Source of the DNA: Paguma larvata
Taxonomy: Eukaryota > Chordata > Mammalia > Carnivora > Viverridae
NCBI GenBank assembly: GCA_030068075.1
Contig: CM057826.1
Span: 51,789,116-51,853,115 of the forward strand
DNA: 64,000 bases
Reading direction: 5' to 3'
The stretch's first letter is position 1, and each line of letters opens with the position of its first letter. Under the pieces are notes generated by a model. It was not told the origin of the DNA and did no database searches. It saw only the letters and a list, made by a program, of their open reading frames with translations. This document shows positions 11,141 through 19,711 of this stretch, piece by piece. A program made the position numbers and the translations under genes.

Positions 11141-12122
11141 TGTTGTGCCCAAATTCTGGATCCCATGAAGACCGCCGGGAAGCCAGGACTGAGGTAAACA
11201 CAAAGAAAGTGTCTTTATTCGAAGCTCGAGCTCGAACTCTTGTACCTCCCTGTGCAGCGGTGCAGTAGCAAGAGCCCCGAGCCAGGTTTACACAGGCTTT
11301 TTATCAGGGTTCCAGTACACATTTTGGCTAGGGATGGGGATCCTTTGAATTGATTGATTGGCATTCTCACAGGCTAGTTTCTGATTGAGTATTTCATATT
11401 TGGCGGGCACAGGCTAGCTATGGATTGGCTTAGCTTGGGGGTCCCTCGCTGATTCAATGGACCGCATACGCAGGCTGAACACTGATCAGTTTTGCTAGGG
11501 GCTACTCTAGGAATCTGACCTCCTGTGGTTTCCCTGGAACTCAAGGTGGTGGCGGGGTCTGCTAATCTAGGTCCAGTCCCATCCGGGGTGGTGACAGGGT
11601 CTGTTTATCTGGGTCCAGTGCCACCCGGGGTGGTGACAGGGTCTGTTTATCTGGATCCAGTCCCTCTTGGGGTGGTGACAGGGTCTGCTAATCTGGGTCC
11701 AGCCCCTTGGCTACTCTGTTTCCTGGAACCCAGGGCAGAGACAAGGGTGACTTGTTTTTCTGGAACTCGGGGCCCAGAACTACTCTAAGATGGAACTTAA
11801 ACCAAAATGGAGTGGCCTTAGTCCTAACAGCACTATACTTTCACAACATGGCAATTCTCTAACACAGCAAACAGGGTTCACAGTAATCATAGCAAACAGG
11901 CCAGGAGTCTAGTGCATTCCCAAGTCTCTAAATCTAATACCTAAGAAGATTTAACACACAGTAACTTGGTCTAATACACAGCAAACTAAACAGGCCTCAC
12001 AGCACCCCAAGAAAAGTTTCACAGTGTTCACAGCAAACAGCAATCAAAACAGAATTCTCAGCAATCATAACCCTTAACAAGGTTCACAGTAAACAGGAGT
12101 CTGGGGCACACTGTCTCTAACA
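11141..12122 (-). mobile_element. Solo LTR of a gammaretrovirus-like endogenous retrovirus (antisense)
   Basis: Left end TGTTGTGCCC is the complement of an LTR 3' end (GGGCACAACA). On the minus strand GAATAAAGACACTTTC gives the polyadenylation signal and R/U5 layout. A 42-bp tandem repeat (11555-11710) stands in the U3 region, where enhancer repeats normally lie. The right edge is uncertain: TAACA at 11829, or TAACA at 12122 if the 'gcaaacag/ttcacag'-rich segment is also U3. No target duplication is found at either edge. No gag, pol or env is present. Confidence 0.6.
11555..11710 (-). repeat. 42-bp tandem repeat, about 3.7 copies, inside the LTR
   Basis: Units start at 11555, 11597, 11639 and 11681, each beginning GGGTCTG and containing GGTCCAGT and GGGGTGGTGACA. 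The period of 42 is exact. Since 42 is divisible by 3 it creates an accidental repetitive reading frame. Tandem enhancer-like repeats in U3 are common in gammaretroviral LTRs. Confidence 0.9.
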
Positions 12123-12331
12123 TAGTACTCCTCTATGTCTCCTACTTAGCAGAAAAGAGAACTGGCTTCAAACTAATGCAGGGCTGTCACTTGGAACAGG
12201 AAACTTAAAAACGCTCTCTTTATAACCTGCCAAACTCATTGGCCACTTCAAAGAATTTGGCAATGTTCCCTGGATAATGGTGATGCTTTCACAGCTCTGG
12301 ATATACTGAAAACCATTGAATTCTACACTTT

Positions 12332-12553
12332 TTTTTAATTTATTTTTTTAAGTTTATTTTATTTTGAGAGAGAGAGAGGAGGGTGGAGGATGTGAGTGGG
12401 GGAGGGGCAGAGAGCAAAGCAGGAATCCCAAGCTGACTCCTCACTGTCAGCACAGAGCAGGGACGGAGGAGGTTTAAACTCACCAACCCTGAGATCATGA
12501 CCTAGGCCAAAATCAAGAGTGAACACTTAACCGGCTGAGCCATCCAGGCACCC
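12332..12553 (-). repeat. CAN-SINE, antisense, with target duplication
   Basis: Flanks TGAATTCTACACTTT (12317-12331) and TGAATTCCACACTTT (12554-12568). Contains GA-rich stretch. Confidence 0.92.
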
Positions 12554-12589
12554 TGAATTCCACACTTTAAAAGGATGACTTTTAAGTTC

Positions 12590-12895
12590 TTTTTTTCCCC
12601 CTGACTTTCAAATTTCCTTATATACATAGCAATTAGCTCTTGATTTCTCATGCATCATATATATTTTCTCCCAGTTTGTCTTTTGACTTGGTTAATTATC
12701 ACTATCATTGTTGCTGTTGTTGTTATGCAGATATTTACAAAAATCTATATAGTCTATCAATATTTTCACTTTTGGTTTCTGAATTTTATAATATGTTCAT
12801 AAAAGACTTCCTTCCTCCAAGATTATTGTATACATTTTCCTCTAGTACCTTTTCCCCACATCTTAAACTTTTTAAATTTGTTACGAACTTATTTT
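12590..12895 (-). mobile_element. Old LINE-1 fragment, antisense
   Basis: Contains 'ctcccagtttgtcttttgact' and 'aaaagacttccttcctcc', words of antisense L1 ORF2/3' sequence. A (TGT)n run lies at about 12710-12724. A related piece of L1 3' end precedes the SINE at 12262-12316. Confidence 0.5.
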
Positions 12896-12898
12896 AAT

Positions 12899-13106
12899 GG
12901 GGCACGTAGGTGGCTCAGTCAGTAGAGATTGAGCAACCAACTCTTAATTTCGATTCGTGAGATTGAGCCCCACATCATGCTGCTTGCTGATGGCACAGAG
13001 CCTGCTTGGGATTCTTTCTCTCTCTCTCTCTCTCTCTCTCTGGCCCTCCCCCACTCTCACTCCCTCTCAAAACAAATAAATAAACATGTATAAAACCCTC
13101 AAAAAT
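12899..13106 (+). repeat. CAN-SINE, sense, with target duplication and (TC)n
   Basis: Flanks AACTTATTTTAAT (12886-12898) and AACTTATTTTAGT (13107-13119). A (TC)n run covers about 13016-13040. Confidence 0.9.
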
Positions 13107-13178
13107 AACTTATTTTAGTATGAGTGAGGTAGGAAACTAGCTTTATTATTTTAATGATTAAATTTAAATTTATCTTTA

Positions 13179-13403
13179 GGGGCACCTGGTGGCTTAGTCG
13201 GTTGGGCGTCCGACTTCGGCTCAGGTCATGATCTCAGCATCCCTGAGTTCGAGCCCCATGTCGGGCTCCATGCTGACAGCTCAGAGCCTGGAGCCCGTTT
13301 TGGATTCTGTGTCTCCCTCTCTGTCTCTGCCCCTCCCCCGCTTGTGCTCTGTCTGTCTCTCTCTCTCAAAAATAAATAAACATTAAAAAAATAATTAAAA
13401 AAT
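13179..13403 (+). repeat. CAN-SINE, sense, felid full-length form
   Basis: GGGGCACCTGGTGGCTTAGTC head to AATAAATAAACATTAAAA tail; flanks AAATTTATCTTTA (13166-13178) and AAATTTCTCTTTA (13404-13416). Confidence 0.93.
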
Positions 13404-13768
13404 AAATTTCTCTTTATTCCCTAATAAATCCTCACATGCATATTTGAGTCCATGAGCATAAAAAGTATAGTCCATGAGTATAAAAGTATACTTTTATTAG
13501 TATAAAAAGTATCTTTCTCACAAACCTCAGGGTTAAGAGGAAGATCAGGTTTGGAGGACAAGATGATGAATTAATATTAAATTTACTTTTAGTTTCTTGG
13601 ACCTGTGAGTTTGATTTGCCAGAGGAACATACAGGTAAGATACCTTCTAGGCATCTGGAAATGGGAAAACATAGCTTAGGACAGAGTCATTCATGTAGGT
13701 ATCAGAGTCACAGATATGGGAAGAGCTGGGATGGTGGATTCAATGGGTATTTTAAAAATGGAGAGGAG

Positions 13769-13970
13769 AGGCACCTGTGTGGCTCAGGCAGTTAAGATTC
13801 TGACTTTTGATCTTGGCTCAGGTCATGATCTCACAGTCACGAGAGATCCCTTGGGTTGGACTCTGTGCTGACAGCATGAAGCCTGCTTGGGATTCTTTCT
13901 TACCCCCTTTTTCTGCCCTTCCCCTACACTCTCTCTAAATAAATAAAATTAAAAATAAATTAAAAAAATT
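13769..13970 (+). repeat. CAN-SINE, sense, with perfect 14-bp target duplication
   Basis: Flanks AAAATGGAGAGGAG at 13755-13768 and 13971-13984. Confidence 0.93.
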
Positions 13971-14229
13971 AAAATGGAGAGGAGCGGGAAGGTGAGAGGA
14001 AGTTGTAAAAAAGAAGAAACAAAAACCTTCATTCTTGCCCTTGGGGTATCATTCATTATGATTTAGAGATATATTTCTTAAACTTGAAAAAAGTGTGCAT
14101 ATCTTATCGAGGAGAGTCACATTTCTTAGGCCTGTTGAGTTTAGAAATTTAAATACTGTCCATTTAGTTCATCATTTGTACTGAAACTGAACTCAAGGGT
14201 GTGGTGCACCTCTTGGAGTGCATTGAACA

Positions 14230-14570
14230 CAATCCAAGGAAGCGCAAACATTGAAAGCAAAGAACTTTTTGTTACATGTTACAAGTTAGGAGAAGGGAGA
14301 GTTCTCAAAGCACTATCTCCCCCGCCCCCCCCTTGGGGTTAGTACAGGCAGCTTTCATTCAGTGTATTAGGAGGCAGGGGCAGGGAGAGTGCATGTGCAA
14401 TATGTATATCCCATTACTTAGGCACTTTGGTTCATTTGCACATGCCTAGCACGTCAACATGTTAGAACATACATCGTATGTTCAAAAAAATGGTGAAAAA
14501 CTCCACCCAATGGAGGAGATCTTAGTATTCTAATGAGCTAAAAGTTCCTTCAGGACAGCTCAGGGGGAAT
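14230..14570. repeat. Old LTR-like fragment sharing a motif with 16.9 kb
   Basis: Contains AGATCTTAGTATTCTAATGAG at 14517-14538, nearly identical to 16941-16961. Also a run of 8-10 C at about 14322-14332. Family unknown; edges arbitrary. Confidence 0.3.
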
Positions 14571-14885
14571 GGTGAATTAGTTCAAATGGCTCATACAACG
14601 GGCTACCAGGCAAAACACCTAGCCAGGCATCTGCTTGGCAGGAACAAACAAAACAAAACACATTTTGTCCCTTCCTCCCCTCCCCCCTTCTGCTAATAGC
14701 TTTCATCCTCGAGAACAGTACCAATGCAACAGTTAACACTACCTCAAACAAGTATGCTGGATATTGTTGACTGAGTCTAAGGTTGTGACCCAAATGCCCA
14801 AAATATGACTAGGATATTGTTTTGAAATTGAGGTATAAATTACATATAATAATACAGACGGTGAAATGAACAGATCTTAATTCTT

Positions 14886-15033
14886 TTTTTAAAAAAATCT
14901 ATTGCAACCTTATTTTTTTAATTTTTATTATTTTTTTAAAAATAACCTATACACCCAATATAGAGCTTGAACTCATAACCCTAAGATCAGAGTCGCATGC
15001 TCTACCAACTGAGCTAGCCAGCCAGTCACCCCA
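14886..15033 (-). repeat. Short SINE, antisense
   Basis: ACACCCAATATAGAGCTTGA, ACCAACTGAGCTAGCCAGCC; flanks AGATCTTAATTCTT and AGATCATAATTCTT. Confidence 0.85.
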
Positions 15034-15119
15034 AGATCATAATTCTTATAGTTTGATAAGAATATGAATATCAAAGATATAAAATGGACAAGATAGAAAA
15101 CTAAAAAAAAAAAAAAAAA

Positions 15120-15668
15120 AAAAGATGTAAAATACTTCCATTACCTGAGAAAGTTCATTTGTGGCCTTCACAACCAATCACTACCCTTCCCCCAACTAGT
15201 TTCTTTTACCATAGATTAGTTTCAACTGTTTTCAGAATTTCACATAAACGGAATCATACTCTTTTGTGTCTAGCTTCCTTAACTCAGCATAATGATTTTG
15301 AGTTTCAATCATATAGTTCATTCGTTTTTCCAGCTAAGTAATATTCCAGTACTATGAACATACCACAATCTACTTATCCATTCATCTATTAATGGATATT
15401 TGGGCTGTTTCCAATTTTAGATTATTTTGGATTAAGCTGCCATGAATATTCTTGAACAAGTCTTTATGTGTGTATGCTTTAATTTCTCCTGGGTGATCAT
15501 CTAGAAATGGAATTACTGAGTTAGGCTTTCAACTTTATAACAAATTGACAGTTTTCTAAAGTGGTTGCATCATTTGATACTCCCACTAGCAATAAATGAA
15601 CAATCTAGTTGCAGAAAATGCTTGTTACCATATGATGTTATCATTCGTTTTAATTTTAACCAATCTGT
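15120..15668 (-). mobile_element. Old LINE-1 3' region, antisense (part 1)
   Basis: Antisense L1M-type sequence: 'acataaacggaatcatac', 'aactcagcataatg', 'aatattccagtac', 'atggatatttgggctg', 'tccaatttta'. It stops near 15668 and the same L1 resumes near 17240. Confidence 0.75.
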
Positions 15669-15674
15669 TAATGT

Positions 15675-16605
15675 TGTGTCGTGAGCCATCATGGGCTCAT
15701 AGGTTGTGATGCTTCCCTGTGTGGAAAAGGCAGATGTTGTAAAGTCTCCTAACTGACCAAATGGCGCCCCAATACCATCTCCTTCTAATAATGACCTTTC
15801 AGGCCTGGACCTCTTGAGCTGCTCTCGTTGGCCTCAGGGGATGTAATGCCCTTTTGTTTTATGGCATTTAGAAAAAAAGGGACCTGGAGTGTGATGCCTT
15901 GATGGATAACATCTGAATGAGAGTAATCTGGCCAGAAGTAACCTCAACGTTGCATCTTGGGGATAGGTTACACAAATTGATCATGCAGAATGGCAGTTAC
16001 GAGCTGGCTAATAATTGGTGTAACTTATGTAGACATTAGGCCCCTATTGTGTAAATTCACTCACTCATAAGCAAAGGAACTTAGGCAGGCGTTAGAAAAT
16101 TATGTCCTTGCCAAATGAGTGACATTTCCCCCATTGTAGTTTAGGAGGCTAGGCAACAAGACTCCTGACCTGTCTCTAAACCGCTGGCATGGGTCTTAAG
16201 GCAACAACGTATGCACCACCTGCTTACTCAAGGTTACACTAACAACCCTGCTTTCTTCTTGGAAGTCCTGTTTTCTCCCTGCTGTAAATTTATCTAGCCC
16301 TACTTCAAAAACAGTGTGTAATCCTTAGTTTAGGAATAGAATCTTAAAATAGCTAAGATAAGACTCTCCTTCTTGGTCTGGGGGATCGACATAATACACA
16401 CTGTCCTCTTTCTTTATCTTCTAAGAAAAAGTAATGCTCACTGATAAAATGTAACTACCTAAAAATAAAGATACTGGACCAGCAGAGCAAAGTTGCCAAA
16501 AAGTACCTGCTTGGTGATTAGACTGCATTTTGTGGCTTTCTCATTCCTTTCACCAACACTGTCCATCCTTCAGGGACCCCTGGACTCACTGGAGCTGGAC
16601 TCCGG
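15675..16605 (+). mobile_element. Probable solo LTR, sense, inside an old L1
   Basis: Begins near TGTCGTGAGCCATC and ends near GGAGCTGGACTCCGGCA. An AAAATAAAGATACTGG polyadenylation-type motif lies at about 16460, roughly 140 bp before the 3' end, as R/U5 would require. The flanks on both sides belong to antisense L1 once the next element is also removed. Edges and class (ERV2-like is my guess) are not firm; no target duplication found. Confidence 0.5.
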
Positions 16606-17237
16606 CAGTATTGTAACCAAACTAGGTTCACTCCTTGGGAAGTCACAGATAAGAGCTACATCCGGTAGAGTTGTCACACACAGTAAACTTTATCTGAAGC
16701 AAATAAGGAGATCACAGGGAATGGCTTCCACTCAGCCATGAGCCCCTGAGCAAGGTTGAATGGGTTCCATTTATTTAGGGTTAGGATGCATATAGCAAGG
16801 GGAACTTCAAAAGAAAAAAAAAAAGAAAGGGGAACTTCATCATCATATGTAGAGGTGGGCATAAGGTTCTGCATGCGCCTTAAAGAAACATGCCTATACA
16901 TGTGTTATGTGAATGAGGCTTGTTCCCCACCCCTGGGTGTAGATCTTAGTATTATAATGAGGCAAAGGTAACTGTCAGTCAGTCACTCCACAGATCACTC
17001 AATGGTCCATTTCCACAGGCATGAGTCAAGGGTTGAGCTTAAACTGGTCTGGAGGTCTGGGCCAGCAGAGTTCTTTGCCCTGACATTCGATATTGCCTGA
17101 GGGGTAGTTGCAGTTTCCATCATGGGATACTATCCTCTTCAGGTCTTTTGCCTGAGTTAAGAGATAACCTAGAAAGAAGAGCTTAAGTAAAAACAGGGAA
17201 CAAAGATCGATGGGTATAAGCAGGTAAGTAGTAAAGG
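16606..17237 (-). repeat. Old ERV/LTR-like fragment, antisense
   Basis: Non-L1 DNA between the sense LTR and the resumption of the L1 at about 17240. Contains the word AGATCTTAGTATT followed by ATAATGAG (16941-16961), also present almost unchanged at 14518, so both come from one repeat family. Family name not determined. Confidence 0.4.
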
Positions 17238-17364
17238 TCAGGTCTTGGGGTCTAGTTGGTGACAGTATTTCAGTATGATTTTAGTTTGCATTTCCCATAT
17301 GTTGAGCATCCTTTTATGTGATTATTGACCAATCTTTTGTCTTTGTGAAGTATGTGTTGAAAGT
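17238..17364 (-). mobile_element. Old LINE-1, antisense (part 2, after insertion)
   Basis: Resumes the L1 order with 'ttcagtatgattttagtttgcatttccc' type sequence and 'gttgagcatccttttatgtg'. Collinear with the piece at 15120-15668, so the 1.57 kb between them was inserted later. Confidence 0.65.
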
Positions 17365-17953
17365 GTGTCCTTTTTTTTTTTTTAAAGTTTATTTATTTAT
17401 TTTGTGGGGGGAGGAGTGAGCCAGAGGGAAGAGGGAAGAGGGGGAGGGGGAAACGAGAATCCCGTAAGCAGGCTCCATGCTGTCAGCGCAGAGCCCTACA
17501 TGGAGCTGGAACCACGAACCATGAGTGAGATTGTTATGCCCAGAATTCGGGGACCCCAAGAACCACCAGGGAGCCGAGTCCGATGCAAGAACAAAGAGCC
17601 TTTAATCGGGCTAGCTCGAGCTCAATCTCTTACCGCACCGACGCAGCAGTGGGTCGAGAGAGTGGGCCCGTTCCAAAAACACAATAGTTTTAAAGGGGTC
17701 TAGGGGCAGTGGGAGGGGCGATAGTCGTGACCCTAGCCGATTGGCTGAGGAAGGGTCAAAGGTCCTGTTCCGTAGGTCAAGCTTCTGCGCAGGCGCTTGG
17801 GTCTCAAGGTGGAGGACACGGAACACAATGGAGTCAGTCCCAGTTTGCCCTTAAGCAAAATGGAATCAGTCCCGATTTGCCCTTACAAGATCATGACCTG
17901 AGCCGAAACCAAGAGTTGGACACTCAACCGACTGACCCACCCAAGATGCCCCA
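17365..17953 (-). repeat. CAN-SINE split by the LTR
   Basis: Antisense SINE: T-tail and AAAGTTTATTTATTTA at the left, then a purine-rich stretch, then GAACCATGAGTGAGAT to 17531. The head (CATGACCTGAGCC to GACCCACCCAAGATGCCCC) continues at 17892. The LTR at 17532-17887 interrupts it. Confidence 0.88.
17532..17887 (-). mobile_element. Solo gammaretrovirus-like LTR (356 bp, antisense) with 4-bp target duplication
   Basis: Bounded by TGTTATGCCC and CCCTTACA and flanked by AGAT at 17528-17531 and 17888-17891; a 4-bp duplication is typical of gammaretroviral integrase. Read on the minus strand it starts TGTAAGGGCAAA, has direct repeats with GACTSATTCCATTTTG-like cores, a CCAAT box (complement of 17737-17744 GATTGGCT), a TTTAAAA TATA-like box, an ATTAAA polyadenylation signal and ends GGGCATAACA. 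It interrupts a SINE, whose two halves rejoin exactly when the LTR and one AGAT are ignored. No internal viral genes remain. Confidence 0.88.
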
Positions 17954-17996
17954 AAATTGCGTCCATTTTTTAAATGACTTTTAAAAATTATTGAGT

Positions 17997-18395
17997 TGTG
18001 TTGTCAACAATCAACCTCTGTGCTTCGGATCCAAAAGAAAACGTGAAGACAGAGCTTGGAATAAAAAGGAACAATAGCTTCATTGCTTTGCAGGCTAAAG
18101 GAAGTTGCATCAGGCTATAGCTTTCAAAAACCCCAAGCTCCCTTCCCACCCACCTCCTCTGCAGAGAAAGGGGCCGGGGACTTTATATGGAAACAGAGGG
18201 ATCTAGCCAGTTTGAACAAGAATTGTGTATGTGTTTTCAGGGTGGTACTGGGTTCCTGAAACAAAAGGCTAATAAGAAGGGAGAAGGGAAGGCTTACTGA
18301 ACAGAGGAAGGAAGGACGGTTTGAGGAAGAGAGGGAAGAGGTTACCCGGTTTAAAATCAAGCTTTGCGGAAGCATTCGTGCAGCCATTTTGATTT
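17997..18395 (-). mobile_element. Probable antisense ERV LTR
   Basis: Left end TGTGTTGTCAACAATCAACC; on the minus strand GTTCCTTTTTATTCC and a CAAAATGGCTGCACG start that resembles ERV1 LTR 5' ends. The right edge is near 18395. No target duplication confirmed. Confidence 0.45.
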
Positions 18396-18414
18396 TTGTT
18401 CAGCTTTATGCTTT

Positions 18415-18522
18415 TTCAAAATAAGTTATTTAAGTAATCTCTTCATCCAATGTGGGGCTTGAACTCACAACCCCAGATCAGGAGTCATGCCCCTCTGCCT
18501 CAGCCAGCCAGGTGCCCCTCAA
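18415..18522 (-). repeat. Short SINE, antisense, with 11-bp target duplication
   Basis: AAGTAATCTCTTCATCC to CCAGCCAGGTGCCCC; CTTTATGCTTT at 18404-18414 and 18523-18533. Confidence 0.9.
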
Positions 18523-18559
18523 CTTTATGCTTTGAGGCAGTTTCAATATGGGTTCTTTC

Positions 18560-18780
18560 AATAATCTGACTAGAAGTCCTGTTCAGATATATGTACCAAG
18601 ATTTTTTCCCTCAGTTTGTGATTTGCTTATTCATTTTCTTAATACTGTCTTTGGTGGATACAAGTTCTTTTATTTTGATAAATTGTAATTTATCAATTTT
18701 TAAAAATTGGATAGCCCTCCACTACTTACCTTCTGCATGTCCAATAGAGTTTACTACCTGCTGTGTGCCCTAACTGTGTA
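18560..18780 (-). mobile_element. Old LINE-1 fragment, antisense
   Basis: Contains 'ttttttccctcagtttgtgatttgc' type wording and 'gtggatacaagttcttttattttgat', typical of antisense L1 ORF2/3' region. Very diverged. Confidence 0.5.
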
Positions 18781-19546
18781 GAATGTAAGGAGTTACGTGT
18801 TTTTTTTTCTTAGCTCTATCTAAATGGCAATTTTTTTATTGTTGTTAAATTGTTACAGAACCATAGTCCAGAACAGTGGTTTGAATTTAACCGAGCATAT
18901 TCATTGTCCTTGAAATAGTTAAAAATAAGATTACTGGACTTTACTCCTACAAAATGATTTTGTTTCTTAGGTTCTGGGGTATAGGCAGGTTTGGGAATCA
19001 CTGATCTAGAAGTCCTTAATATCTGGCCAAACTTAAAGCTACTCTATCTACCATATTCTCAGTCAGAAGGCAGATCAGTGTTAATAGAAATGACCTGTTG
19101 CATTTTAATTGTCAGGAGCTGTTACCACCAGTGCCTCTTAATGTACTTTGAAAGAGTTAATTAGAAGGCACCGGGAAGAAAAACACTGAAAAACTTTACA
19201 AAGATTCTGTTGTAATAACCATAATGTGTAACTGAATAAAATATTTCAGAGCAGGAATCAATTGCATGGTCGGCCTGCTTTCCAACTGTGAGCCCTTGCT
19301 TTTCATCCTCCAGAGAAAATTGCAACAAGTATTCACAGGAAGTTTTTTTTTTTTTGTTTCTTTGTTTCTTCTTTTTTAAAAAATAAACTGGTTCTCCTAA
19401 TGGTTTTGTAAAGGACCTTAACTTGGCTGGCAATTACACGTGAAACTTCTCATTGGGTATTTTCAAGACTGCCGGGGGAATCAGCTGCCAGTTTACTGCA
19501 ATGTGGAAAACTGCATGAGATTCTGGGATTGGAATCAAAATGCTAA

Positions 19547-19554
19547 TTTAAAAG
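19547..19554 (+). promoter_or_regulatory. Possible TATA-like element for MAT2B isoform 2
   Basis: TTTAAAAG, 128 bp upstream of the isoform 2 ATG, in DNA free of recognised repeats. A start about 30 bp downstream would give a 5' UTR near 100 nt. Only a candidate, because one 8-bp match in A+T-rich DNA is weak evidence. Confidence 0.25.
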
Positions 19555-19681
19555 GTCGAGTGAAGCTGAGGCTCACGTTTTTGCGTGCCTGCGCTCTCTT
19601 CAGGCAGAACAAAGACCCAGGCAGAAGAAGCAGAGGCAGAGACTCTTCCCAAATCTGTTTTCCTGAGATAATTTTGGAATC

Positions 19682-19711
19682 ATGCCTGAAATGCCGGAGG
19701 ACATGGAACAG
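19682..19711 (+). CDS. MAT2B: MAT2B alternative coding exon 1 (isoform 2-specific)
   Basis: Ten codons, MPEMPEDMEQ, followed directly by the donor GTAAGA. Spliced in phase 0 to 27801 it gives a 323-residue protein (10 + 313), the length and N-terminus of the known human MAT2B isoform 2. The start ATG has A at -3. It replaces the 21 residues of isoform 1 and leaves the whole Rossmann fold intact. The exon lies 2.36 kb upstream of the isoform 1 ATG and outside the CpG island, so it must use its own promoter. The 5' limit of its untranslated part cannot be set from sequence alone. Confidence 0.95.

Noticed and set aside
11555..11710. CRISPR-like regular repeat
   Set aside because: Direct tandem units without spacers, in vertebrate DNA, inside an LTR.
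11525..11788. Open frame with a 14-residue repeat (GVVTGSVYLGPVP-like)
   Set aside because: It is a by-product of the 42-bp DNA repeat in an LTR; no start context, no family and no splice sites.
17532..18395. Full provirus between the LTR-like blocks at 17.5 and 18.0 kb
   Set aside because: The first LTR has its own 4-bp duplication and the second block is a different sequence; no gag, pol or env lies between them.
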